DNA of 64,000 nt from Halomonas campaniensis (GTDB taxonomy: Bacteria > Pseudomonadota > Gammaproteobacteria > Pseudomonadales > Halomonadaceae), in the NCBI RefSeq assembly GCF_014193375.1, contig NZ_JACHZF010000012.1, forward strand, positions 1 through 64,000, in the 5' to 3' direction. Under the pieces are notes generated by a model. It saw nothing but the letters and a program-made list of their open reading frames with translations. It was not told the origin of the DNA and did not search any database. The position numbers and the translations under genes are program-made. The stretch's first letter is position 1. Every line of letters begins with the position of its first letter. Of this stretch, positions 1 to 8,322 are shown one piece after another.

Positions 1-124
1 TCGGAGTACCGACGTCGCGTCTTCTTGGTCATGAACACCTCCAATGCCTCCAGTATGAGGCTTACCGGGGTGTCCGCTCCAATTAGACCAGTTCACGTAT
101 CGCTCATCGACAAGGAGTCACATC

Positions 125-520
125 ATGATCAAGCAGAGCTTCGCCATCGTGGCCATCGCCGGGCTGCTGGCCTCGCCCCTGGCCATGGCCCAGGGTGTCG
201 AATCCGGCGGCGCGGCCACCGGTGGGGCCGGTGCCGGCGCGGGTGCCGCGGAGGGCGGTGCGGCGGGTGCCGGTGCGGCCGGCTCCGGCGCGGGGGCAAG
301 TGCTGGTGCGGGCGCCGCCGCGGGGGGCGCCGCCGCCGGGGGCGCCGCGGGCACCGGCGGCCTGGCGGGCCTCGCCGCCGCCACCGGGCTTTCCACCACC
401 GCACTGGCTGGCATCGGCGCGGCCGCGGCCCTGGGCGTGGGCGTGGCCGCCAGCTCCGGCGGTGGGGGCGGCGGTAACGGAGGCCCCGGCGGCACCACCG
501 GCACCACCGGTACCAACTGA
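125..520 (+). CDS. yjbE: YjbE/GfcA-type small secreted Gly/Ala-rich protein
   Basis: A 131-residue protein with a clear signal peptide (basic start, hydrophobic core, cleavage near AMAQ at about residue 23). The rest is almost entirely Gly and Ala and ends in a Gly/Thr-rich tail. This matches YjbE/GfcA, the small first product of the E. coli yjbEFGH and gfcABCD exopolysaccharide operons; the exact role of YjbE is not established. An AAGGAG ribosome-binding site lies just upstream of the ATG. Three further genes follow in the yjbFGH order, which supports the call more than the low-complexity sequence does. A stem-loop right after the stop may set its level apart from the downstream genes. Confidence 0.8.
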   Translation: MIKQSFAIVAIAGLLASPLAMAQGVESGGAATGGAGAGAGAAEGGAAGAGAAGSGAGASAGAGAAAGGAAAGGAAGTGGLAGLAAATGLSTTALAGIGAAAALGVGVAASSGGGGGGNGGPGGTTGTTGTN

Positions 521-533
521 ACGGACGCCGCCC

Positions 534-1250
534 ATGCCGCCAGACGTCTCACTGACGGCCGTGCGCAAGAGCCGCCCCCGGGCGGCTCTTTCACGTCTGC
601 GCCGGGCCGCTTCCCTGGTTGCCCTGCCGCTGCTGCTGGCCGGCTGCGCCAGCGGCGGGCCCTCCCTGCTCGGCGATGCCCTGCAGGGGCTGCTGCCCGG
701 CGACGACCCGGCCGCCGAGCGCGCCGCGGCCATCCCCTTCGCCAGCCTGGCGCTGGACGCCGGCGACCGCCGCGGCCTGGTGGTGATGGGCGCCCAGGCC
801 GGCGACACCACCCTGTGGCCGACAGGCAGCGGCGGCCTGATCACCCTCCACCGGGAGGGGCTGCAGGCCACCGCCGGGCTGCCCCGCGACCTGCTCGACA
901 CCCGCTACCGCCCCCTGGAAGGCGACGCCCCGGCAGCGGGCCATGTGCCCTGGCACGAGGCAACCCCCGGCGAGTTCCGCCTGGAGCGCAACTGGCAGGA
1001 GGCCGACGGCACCGTGGTACGCCTCTCGGCCCGGGGGCGGCTGGCGTGCCGGGCGCCCGAGCCCCGCGAGCTGCCGCTGGCGAGCCTGGCGCTGCAGCGC
1101 TGCGAGCAGCGCCTGACCTGGGACGACGGCCGGGTGACCACCGGCACCCTGTGGCGCGAGGCCGAATCGCGCCGGCTGTGGGCCGTGGCGGAGACCCCCT
1201 GGCCCGGCGGACCGCGCATCGAATGGGAGGTGGCACGGCCATGGTGGTAA
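534..1250 (+). CDS. yjbF: YjbF/GfcB-type outer-membrane lipoprotein
   Basis: A 238-residue predicted lipoprotein. A basic N-terminus and hydrophobic stretch lead to the lipobox LLAGC at about residue 38. The mature region is YjbF/GfcB-like, a family of lipoproteins in exopolysaccharide or group-4-capsule operons. The ATG at 534 gives a long basic leader, and a GTG at 561 is an alternative. Both starts are upstream of or at a terminator-like hairpin, so the true start is uncertain. The stop overlaps the start of yjbG by 10 bases, consistent with translational coupling. The identity rests on the lipobox and operon order. Confidence 0.8.
   Translation: MPPDVSLTAVRKSRPRAALSRLRRAASLVALPLLLAGCASGGPSLLGDALQGLLPGDDPAAERAAAIPFASLALDAGDRRGLVVMGAQAGDTTLWPTGSGGLITLHREGLQATAGLPRDLLDTRYRPLEGDAPAAGHVPWHEATPGEFRLERNWQEADGTVVRLSARGRLACRAPEPRELPLASLALQRCEQRLTWDDGRVTTGTLWREAESRRLWAVAETPWPGGPRIEWEVARPWW
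567..590 (+). terminator. Intra-operon hairpin/attenuator between yjbE and yjbF
   Basis: A perfect 10-bp stem (567-576 with 581-590) with a 4-base loop is followed by TTTC. It looks like a weak intrinsic terminator. It lies inside the first codons of yjbF if that gene starts at 534. It could let yjbE be made in excess over yjbFGH. The short T-run means partial read-through is likely. Confidence 0.6.
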
Positions 1251-2065
1251 CGTTCACGCGCCTGGGGCGCCGGTTCGCCGCGGGGCTGGCCGGCCTGGCC
1301 ATCGCCGCCGCCCCGGCGCTCGCCCAGCCTACCCTCGCGCCCACCACGCTGGCCGAGGCGTGGCTGGCCGTGCTGGAGGCCGAGCCCGAGCCGGTCACCT
1401 GGAGCCACAGCGTGGCCCTGCGGCACGCCACCACCGAGCGGCTGCCGCAGCAGCGCGAGCGCCTGGTGGAGGAGCTCGCCACCCTGGTGATCAGCGCCCG
1501 GGTGGCCGGCAATGCCCCGCTGGCCGCGGGCCTGGCCGCCTGGGCCGAGGCGCTGGAGGAGGACGACCCACGAATGGCCCGCACCCCGGGGCGCTTCGAC
1601 CTGCCCTGGCTGGGCGCCAACCTGCGCCAGGACCCGCCGCTGGCCCGCCTGGCCCACTGGGGGCGCTGTGACGTGCCCGACTGGGTGGAGGTGTGGAGCC
1701 TGGCCGGGGTGGAGCGCCGGCCCTGGCGGTCCGGGATCGACCTGGCGGCGCTGATGGACGGGCTGCCCGCTGCCGCGACCCGGCGCGCCGACCATGCCGC
1801 GGTGATCGACCCGCTCGGCCAGGTGCGCCGGCTGGGCATCGCCGCCTGGAACCCCGAGACCACGCCGCTGGCCCCGGGCAGCCGGGTGATGGTGCAGCTG
1901 CCCGGCCCCCAGGGCCTGCGCGGCGCCCTGCCCTTCCCCGGCGCTTTCCCCTTTCCCGGCACGACGATCGAGAGTGAGCTGATCAACGAGCGACTGCCGG
2001 CGTACCTGGCGACACGGCTGCCGGGCGACGACTGCACTCTGCAAGGCAAGGGTGAAGAAGGATGA
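1241..2065 (+). CDS. yjbG: YjbG/GfcC-type periplasmic polysaccharide protein
   Basis: A 274-residue protein with an N-terminal signal peptide ending near ALAQ (about residue 27). It matches the YjbG/GfcC family of periplasmic proteins, which have ubiquitin-like folds and act in capsule or exopolysaccharide assembly. The C-terminal region contains the hydrophobic Pro/Gly/Phe-rich stretch LPFPGAFPFPGT. The ATG at 1241 follows a GGGAGG ribosome-binding site and overlaps the yjbF stop. Its own TGA overlaps the yjbH ATG by 4 bases. The operon context makes a role in polysaccharide export likely; the partners are inferred. Confidence 0.8.
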   Translation: MVVTFTRLGRRFAAGLAGLAIAAAPALAQPTLAPTTLAEAWLAVLEAEPEPVTWSHSVALRHATTERLPQQRERLVEELATLVISARVAGNAPLAAGLAAWAEALEEDDPRMARTPGRFDLPWLGANLRQDPPLARLAHWGRCDVPDWVEVWSLAGVERRPWRSGIDLAALMDGLPAAATRRADHAAVIDPLGQVRRLGIAAWNPETTPLAPGSRVMVQLPGPQGLRGALPFPGAFPFPGTTIESELINERLPAYLATRLPGDDCTLQGKGEEG

Positions 2066-4200
2066 GCAAAACCAAAGCCCCCTTGGGGGTCAGACCCCAA
2101 AATCGACTTAAGGGTCTGACCCCGTGTGCCCTGCTGTTGGCCACGGCGGCGGCACCCGCCTCCGCGGCCGGCCTGGCAGGCGAGCTCGGTACCGGCCAGG
2201 GCGACTTCGGCGGCGTGGGGCTGATGCAGACGCCGACGGCGCGGATGGCGCCGGAGGGCACCATGAGCGTGAGCTGGAGCCGCACCCCGCCCTACCGGCG
2301 CTACAACGTCTTCTTCCAGCCCACCGAGTGGTTCGAGGGAGGCTTTCGCTACGTGGAGGTGGAGAACCAGCTGTTCGGGGAATCCATCGCCGGGGAGCGG
2401 GCCTACCTGGACAAGGGCTTTGACATGAAGCTGCGCCTGCTGCGAGAGACCCGCTACTGGCCGCAGCTGGCCCTGGGCTTCCGCGACGTGGGCGGTACCA
2501 CCCTGTTCGGCGCCGAGTACCTGGCGGCGAGCAAGCGCTGGTACGACCTCGACTTCACCCTGGGCCTGGGCTGGGGGTATCTGGGCAACCAGGCCGATGT
2601 GGATTCCCCCTTTGGCTGGATCGACTCGCGCTTCGACGAGCGCCCGCGCCGGGCCGGCGGCGACCAGGGCGGCGAGTTCGCCCTGGATGCGCTGTTCCGC
2701 GGGCCCATGGCGCTGTTCGGCGGCGTGGAGTGGCAGACCCCCTGGCAGCCGCTGGTGCTGCAGCTGGAGGTGGAGGGCAACGACTACGACAACGAGCCCC
2801 GGGACAACGACCAGGACCGCGACAGCCGCGTGAACCTGGGGGCGCGCCTGGCGCTCTCCGACAACCTGGAGCTGCGCGCAGGCTGGCAGCGCGGCAATAC
2901 CGCCATGGCCGGGGTGGCCTGGAACCTCGACCTGGCCGGGCTGCGCCAGGTGAAGAACGACCCCGCCCCGATGCCCCTCGAGGCCCCGCCCCGGGAGAGC
3001 TGGGCCGAGGTGGCCGACGCGCTGGAGAGCAATGCCGGCATGCGGGTGGCGAGCATCCGCCAGGACGGCCGCGACCTGCGCGTCACCGCGGAGCCGGTGA
3101 CCTTTCGCCACCTCCCCCAGAGCGAGGTGCGCGCCGCGCGGATCCTCCACGCCCAGGCCGGCCCCGAGGTGGAGACCTTCCGCTTCCGCTGGCAGGAGCG
3201 CGGCCTGCCGATGCGCGAGGACGTCCACGACCGGGCGGCCTTCGTGGCGGCGGCCCGCGACGCCGAGGCGGAGACGACCCACCGCCACGGCATCTACGCC
3301 CATGCGCGGCTGGCGCCGGGCACCGGCGAGCGCGGCGAGGCGCTGCATGTCGCCGACCCGCGACGCTTCCAGTGGGGCCTGGGGCCGCGGCTGGACCAGA
3401 ACTTCGGCGGCCCGGACGGCTACCTCTATCGCCTGCTGGCCGAGCTGAACGCCGAGTACCGCACCGACGCCAACGGCTGGCTCTCTGCCGGGGTGACCGC
3501 CACCCTGCTCGACAACCTGGACAACTACGAGTACATCGCCGAGTCGCGGCTGCCGCGGGTGCGCACCTTCATCGGCGACTACCTGAGCGAGTCCAGCGTG
3601 GGCATCGAGAACCTGCAGTACACCCGCACCGCCCACCTGGGCGGCAGCTGGTTTGCCATGGGCTACGGCGGCCTGCTGGAGATGATGTTCGCCGGCGCCG
3701 GCGGCGAGCTGCTCTACCGCCCCTTCGACTCGCCATTCGCCCTGGGCGCCGACCTCAACTGGGTGCGCCAGCGCGACTTCGACCAGGGCTTCGGCCTGCG
3801 CGACTACGACACCTGGACCGGGCACCTCACCGCCTACGTGGAGACCGGCATCGAGGACGTGCTGGCCAAGGTTAGCGTCGGCCGCTACCTGGCCGGCGAC
3901 GTGGGCGGCACCCTGGACCTCTCCCGGGAGTTCGACTCCGGCGTGCGCATCGGCGCCTGGGGCACCTGGACCGACGCCGGCGACGACTTCGGCGAGGGCG
4001 GCTTCGACAAGGGGCTCTACCTCTCGATGCCGCTGGACGCCTTCTTCACCCGCTCCAGCCGCGACCGCGCCGCCATCGCCTGGCAGCCGCTGACCCGCGA
4101 CGGCGGCGCCATGCTGGGCCGCCGCCACTCGCTCTACGAGATGACCCACGAGCGCCGCCTGGACGGCTACTGGGAGGCCTATCCGAGGACGTGGGACTGA
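2062..4200 (+). CDS. yjbH: YjbH/GfcD-family outer-membrane porin-like protein
   Basis: A 712-residue protein of the YjbH/GfcD family, predicted outer-membrane beta-barrels for exopolysaccharide. After the signal peptide (cleavage near PASA, about residue 35) comes a conserved start (GLMQTPTARMAPEG) and then long alternating beta-strand segments rich in Trp, Tyr and Gly. The length agrees with E. coli YjbH (about 700 residues). The stop and start codons overlap with yjbG. The signal-peptide codons contain two copies of a GGGTC-N-GACCC palindrome, so the N-region is atypical (GVRPQNRLKGLTP). The operon ends at a palindromic repeat shared with many other gene ends in this window. Confidence 0.88.
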   Translation: MSKTKAPLGVRPQNRLKGLTPCALLLATAAAPASAAGLAGELGTGQGDFGGVGLMQTPTARMAPEGTMSVSWSRTPPYRRYNVFFQPTEWFEGGFRYVEVENQLFGESIAGERAYLDKGFDMKLRLLRETRYWPQLALGFRDVGGTTLFGAEYLAASKRWYDLDFTLGLGWGYLGNQADVDSPFGWIDSRFDERPRRAGGDQGGEFALDALFRGPMALFGGVEWQTPWQPLVLQLEVEGNDYDNEPRDNDQDRDSRVNLGARLALSDNLELRAGWQRGNTAMAGVAWNLDLAGLRQVKNDPAPMPLEAPPRESWAEVADALESNAGMRVASIRQDGRDLRVTAEPVTFRHLPQSEVRAARILHAQAGPEVETFRFRWQERGLPMREDVHDRAAFVAAARDAEAETTHRHGIYAHARLAPGTGERGEALHVADPRRFQWGLGPRLDQNFGGPDGYLYRLLAELNAEYRTDANGWLSAGVTATLLDNLDNYEYIAESRLPRVRTFIGDYLSESSVGIENLQYTRTAHLGGSWFAMGYGGLLEMMFAGAGGELLYRPFDSPFALGADLNWVRQRDFDQGFGLRDYDTWTGHLTAYVETGIEDVLAKVSVGRYLAGDVGGTLDLSREFDSGVRIGAWGTWTDAGDDFGEGGFDKGLYLSMPLDAFFTRSSRDRAAIAWQPLTRDGGAMLGRRHSLYEMTHERRLDGYWEAYPRTWD
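2085..2123 (+). repeat. Paired GGGGTCAGACCCC-type palindromes inside yjbH signal-peptide codons
   Basis: GGGGTCAGACCCC (2086-2098) and GGGTCTGACCC (2112-2122) are palindromes around a single central base. They sit 13 bases apart and in frame. They look like a short repeat that has been absorbed into the coding sequence. Confidence 0.6.
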
Positions 4201-4221
4201 AGCGCCGAGCGCCGGTCGCAC

Positions 4222-4340
4222 TGTAGGAGGCCAACTCGTTGGGCGATGGAGGCCGCAGGCCTCCCGGCGGGATCTCCTGGCGTTGGCGCCTCCGCAAGGC
4301 GCCTGGCGGCGCCAGTCGCGCAACAAGTTGCCCTCCTACA
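4222..4340. repeat. Family-1 palindromic repeat, copy A
   Basis: A roughly 119-bp imperfect palindrome runs from TGTAGGAGGCC to GCCCTCCTACA. It has two internal stems, GGAGGCCGCAGGCCTCC on the left and GGCGCCTGGCGGCGCC on the right. It fills the gap between the convergent yjbH and the minus-strand regulator. At least seven more full-length copies occur in the window. It may act as a 3'-end structure for both genes. Confidence 0.85.
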
Positions 4341-4374
4341 GTGAATACACCATACGCTGAAACCGGCCACCTCC

Positions 4375-7300
4375 TCAGGAGGTGGCGTCGGCGGGGTATG
4401 GCAGGCTGCGGTCGAGCAGGGTGCGCCAGCGGGTGAGGACGGGGGCGTCGGAGTGGTTGACCTCGGCGAGCAGGCGGCGGAAGTCGCGGCGGGCGCCCTC
4501 GTCGGCGGGGTCGATGAGGGTGAGCCAGACCTCCAGGGCGGCGAGGTGCTGGTGGAGATTGCCGTCCTCGCGGGCCTGGTCGATGGCCTGCTCGCAGAGC
4601 GCGGCGACCGCCTCGCGGGGGTGGCCGAGCTTGTGGCGAACCACGGCCAGGTGGAGCTCCAGCTCCGGCAGGAACAGGGTGGTCTTCTCCCGGGCCAGCA
4701 TCAGGGTCTGGTCCAGGTAATCCTCGGCGCGGCGGAACTCGCCGAGGGCGATGCAGGCGTCCACGTACCAAAGCGAGGGACGGCTGTAGCGGTCGCGGCC
4801 GGTGAGCTCGGCGAGCTCCTCCTGGGCGGTCTCGACCTGGGTCAGGCCGTCGCGGTCGCCGGCCAGGGCGCGCTGCCAGCCCAGCACGCCGCGGGCGGCC
4901 ATCTGCCACAGGTGCAGGTCCGGGGTGCCGGTGAGCTCGAAGGCGCGCTCGGCGCGGGCGGCGGCCAGGTGCACGTGGCCCAGCTGGCGGTAGAGCGCCG
5001 AGGCGTACATCAGCGCCATGGCCAGGCTGCCGGGGTGGTTGATGCGCTCGGCCAGGCGGATGGCGGATTCCACCTGGGTCTCGGCGCGGCGGTAGTCGCC
5101 GCGCAGGCAGAGCGCCCAGCCCTGGAAGCAGGCCGCCGAGACCTGGGGGTGGTCGGAGAACGGCAGCCACTCGATCATCATCGGCGACTCGAGGGGATTG
5201 ATCTCGTCCAGGTGGTCGTAGGCGCGCTGGATGCGGCCGGCCCAGTACTCGCAGCTGGCCCTGGCGTACTGGGCCAGGCGGGCGTAGCGCGGGTCGTCGA
5301 GCTTCTCGGCGAGCCCCGCCAGGCGCGAGGCGAGGTGGAAGGCGTCGGCGTGGGCGTGGCGCTGGCTGCAGCCCACCCACAGGCCCCACTTGACCAGGAA
5401 GGCCTGCTCCAGGTCGGCGGTCTCGGGCTCCTCCTCGCTGCCCAGCCGCGCCAGCAGCTCGCGGGCGCGCACGAAGCTCTCGTGGGCGGTGGGCGAGCCG
5501 TGGCCCTCCAGGGCGAAGGCGGCCTGGCCGCGCACGGTGAGCAGGCTGATCTCCCGCTCGCCCTGCCCTTCCACGTGGCGCAGGCTGGCCAGGCCCAGGT
5601 CGGCCATCTTCAACGCGGTGCGGTTGGCGCTGACCTTGAGCGCCTCCCGGGCGGCCAGCTCGAAGTAGCGGGCGCCGCGGGCGTAGTGGCCGCTGCGCCG
5701 CAGGTGGGTGGCAAAGTCGCCGGGGTGGCGGCTGATCCAGATCGGGAAGCGCTCCTCGATCAGCGCCACCACCTGGCGGTGGATCGCCGTGCGCACGTCC
5801 CGCGGGCAGGAGAGGTAGGCGGCCTCCTGCAGCAGCTGGTGGGTGAACTGGTACTCGCGGCCGTCCTCGTCGCCCTCCACCGGCTCGATGATCTCCAGAC
5901 GGCGCATCTGCTCCAGCGCCTGGCTGAGGCGCGGCTTCTCCCAGCCGCTGCACTCGGCCAGGAAGTCGAAGCGGAAGCGCCGGCCCAGCACCGCGGCCAC
6001 GTGGGCGACCTCGCGGTCGCTGTCGAGCTGGTCGATGCGGCTGGCCAGCAGGCCCAGCAGGCCGTGGGGCAGCTCGTCGAGCTGCACGCTGCGCCCCTCG
6101 CGGCGGTCCATGTCGACCCGCCTACAGATCTCCTGCAGGTAGAGCGGCACGCCGTCGCAGCGCTCGATGATCTGGCCGCGCAGCCGCGGGCTCAGGTGGA
6201 TGCGGTAGCGGCGGGCGAGCTGGGAGAGCAGCCGCGACGACTGCATGGCGTCCAGCCGGCCCAGGGTGATCTGCTGGTCCCAGTGCAGCCGCGCCGGCAG
6301 CGCCTCGCGGCCGTGGTGGCTGGCCACCAGCATGAAGGCGCAGTTGATCGGCAGCCGCGCCTGGAGGCCGGCCAGCACCTTGAAGCTGGGCTCGTCGAGC
6401 CACTGCAGGTCGTCGATCATCACCACCAGGGGACGGTCGGCGGCGATATGGATGACCAGGCGATGCAGCAGTCCCACCACCAGCTCCACCGCCTCGTTGC
6501 TCTGGGTCAGCACCGCCACCTCGCGGGGCTCGCGGGCGCCCAGCGCCTCCTCGAGCAGCCGGGTGCGCTCCTCGTCCAGCGCCGGGGCCTCCAGCGCCGC
6601 GAGCAGCTCCGCCAGGGCCTCGGGATCGATCCGCCCGCCCAGGCGCCAACGCAGCAGCTGGCGGGCCACGCCGTAGGGCTCCTGCACCGAGAGCCGGGTG
6701 GTGGGCTGCCAGCAGATCGCCGCGTCGCGGCTCTGCTCCAGCTGGCGGAAGCCGACCATCAGCGCCGACTTGCCCATACCGGAGGGGCCACGCACCAGCA
6801 CGCTCTGGCGCAGGCCGATGCCGGCCCGGGCCAGGGCATCGCGCAGGGTGCGAAGCTGGCTCTCGCGGCCCACCAGGCTGGGCGGTAGCGCCTCGCGGCC
6901 GCCCTCGTTGGCGCCCAGGACCAGGGCACGCAGGCGCACCCGGCCGTCGCTGGCCACCAGCCGCGAGCTCAGCCGCGGCTGCAGGTCCAGGGCCGGCGGC
7001 ATGTGCTGGCTGGCCTCCTGGGAGATGACGAGCTCGCTGCCCTCGGCGGCGGCCATCAGCTCCAGCGAGCCCTGGGTGACCTGGCCGAGGGGGTCCACCA
7101 GATGGCGCTCGGGCAGGTAGACCACCCGGCCACTGTTGAGGCCGGCGGCCAGCTCGACCCGGGGCGGCTCGCCCTCCCCCGTCCAGTGGCGCGCGCTCTC
7201 CTCGGGGAGCATGCGCCGGCAGTGCTCAAAGAGGGCCACCAGTTCGGCCAGCTGGTGGGCCGGGCCGTGGGTGCCGAAGCAGGCCAGGCCCAGGCCGCCG

Positions 7301-8289
7301 GTGGCGCCGGGCAGCCAGAAGCCGCCCAGGTGGTGGCACTGCTCCTCCAGCCAGCGCAGCAGCTCGAACTGCAGCATCAGGCAGGCGCGGCTGCCGGTGC
7401 GCGACGAGAGGTCGCCCTTGAGGCGCAGGCGGATGGCCATCACCGACAGCTGGCGCTGCTCGATCTCCTCCTCGCGCAGCGGCGCGCTGTCCGCCGCCAG
7501 GGTACGGGCGAAGCCGAGACCACCGGCGGCGGCCGCGTCGGCGTGGGAGTCGGACCAGTAGCGGGCCAGCTGCAGGAAGGCCGGTTCGGGCTGCTGGCCG
7601 GAGAGCGCCAGCAGCTGCAGGTAGGCGTTGTACTGCTCGTGGGCGGCGGCCAGCTGGCCCTGCTCGGCGAGCTGGCGGACCAGCCGCTCGTGGAAGGGGC
7701 CATAGCCGGAGAAGCGGTTGACCAGCGACTGCAGCAGGCGGTCGGGGACACTGTCGTGCTGCTCGAGGACCGACTCGGCGAAGCGGATCACCCGCTGGCG
7801 CCAGTCGTTGCGGGTCTGCACCAGCCAGCGCTGGAACTCGGCGCAGTTGGCGAGCTGGAGCTCCTCGGCCAGGTCACCCTGGTAGGCCTCGAGCAGGCGC
7901 GCCAGGGTCGGCAGGTCGCGCTCGCCGTCGAGCAGACGCTGCACCTCGTGGATGTCGAAGGTCCAGCCCTCGGGCAGGCGGAAGGCGATGGTCTGGCGAG
8001 AGACCACCAGCACCCGCTCGGCATGCTCGCCCAGCGACTGGCGCAGGCAGTGCAGCGCGTGGCGCAGGTTGGTGCGCCCCGAGGAGAGGCCCTGGTCGGG
8101 CCACAGCAGTTCGGCCAGGCTGGCGCGGTTCACCGGCTGGTTGTGCAACAGCAGGTAGACCAGCAGCGCCTTCACCTTGTCGTAGCTGAACTGGGTCAGC
8201 ATGTCCTCGCCGAGGGTGAGCGAGAAATGGCCGAAGAGGGACAGCTGATCCTGCTCCGGGGTAACGGCAACGTCGGAAGCTTCCCGCAT
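4375..8289 (-). CDS. Large SARP-type regulator: OmpR-like wHTH, BTAD, cyclase-like domain, STAND ATPase, TPR
   Basis: A 1304-residue cytoplasmic regulator. Residues 13-110 form an OmpR/SARP winged helix (KVKALLVYLLLHN; SGRTNLRHALHCLRQ). Residues 115-245 resemble a bacterial transcriptional activation domain. Residues 275-455 resemble a class III nucleotide-cyclase domain (RQLSVMAIRL, AAGLNSGRVVY) but without obvious metal-binding aspartates, so it is probably inactive. A STAND-type ATPase follows, with Walker A GPSGMGKSA at 501-509 and Walker B LVVMIDDLQW at 621-630. The C-terminal half is TPR-like helical repeats. The start has an AGGA motif 7 bases upstream. SARP, AfsR and MalT-like proteins are ligand-gated activators. 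The effector and target genes are unknown. Confidence 0.85.
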   Translation of the reverse strand: MREASDVAVTPEQDQLSLFGHFSLTLGEDMLTQFSYDKVKALLVYLLLHNQPVNRASLAELLWPDQGLSSGRTNLRHALHCLRQSLGEHAERVLVVSRQTIAFRLPEGWTFDIHEVQRLLDGERDLPTLARLLEAYQGDLAEELQLANCAEFQRWLVQTRNDWRQRVIRFAESVLEQHDSVPDRLLQSLVNRFSGYGPFHERLVRQLAEQGQLAAAHEQYNAYLQLLALSGQQPEPAFLQLARYWSDSHADAAAAGGLGFARTLAADSAPLREEEIEQRQLSVMAIRLRLKGDLSSRTGSRACLMLQFELLRWLEEQCHHLGGFWLPGATGGLGLACFGTHGPAHQLAELVALFEHCRRMLPEESARHWTGEGEPPRVELAAGLNSGRVVYLPERHLVDPLGQVTQGSLELMAAAEGSELVISQEASQHMPPALDLQPRLSSRLVASDGRVRLRALVLGANEGGREALPPSLVGRESQLRTLRDALARAGIGLRQSVLVRGPSGMGKSALMVGFRQLEQSRDAAICWQPTTRLSVQEPYGVARQLLRWRLGGRIDPEALAELLAALEAPALDEERTRLLEEALGAREPREVAVLTQSNEAVELVVGLLHRLVIHIAADRPLVVMIDDLQWLDEPSFKVLAGLQARLPINCAFMLVASHHGREALPARLHWDQQITLGRLDAMQSSRLLSQLARRYRIHLSPRLRGQIIERCDGVPLYLQEICRRVDMDRREGRSVQLDELPHGLLGLLASRIDQLDSDREVAHVAAVLGRRFRFDFLAECSGWEKPRLSQALEQMRRLEIIEPVEGDEDGREYQFTHQLLQEAAYLSCPRDVRTAIHRQVVALIEERFPIWISRHPGDFATHLRRSGHYARGARYFELAAREALKVSANRTALKMADLGLASLRHVEGQGEREISLLTVRGQAAFALEGHGSPTAHESFVRARELLARLGSEEEPETADLEQAFLVKWGLWVGCSQRHAHADAFHLASRLAGLAEKLDDPRYARLAQYARASCEYWAGRIQRAYDHLDEINPLESPMMIEWLPFSDHPQVSAACFQGWALCLRGDYRRAETQVESAIRLAERINHPGSLAMALMYASALYRQLGHVHLAAARAERAFELTGTPDLHLWQMAARGVLGWQRALAGDRDGLTQVETAQEELAELTGRDRYSRPSLWYVDACIALGEFRRAEDYLDQTLMLAREKTTLFLPELELHLAVVRHKLGHPREAVAALCEQAIDQAREDGNLHQHLAALEVWLTLIDPADEGARRDFRRLLAEVNHSDAPVLTRWRTLLDRSLPYPADATS

Positions 8290-8322
8290 CTTGTTGTCCT
8301 GCGTGGTAAGTGGGTGCCGGTC

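Noticed and set aside
841-4326. A very long open frame on the minus strand opposite yjbG and yjbH (about 1160 codons)
   Set aside because: High GC removes stop codons on the opposite strand. The translation is low-complexity (Ala, Gly, Val, His, Gln) with no domain, while the plus-strand yjbG and yjbH match known families.
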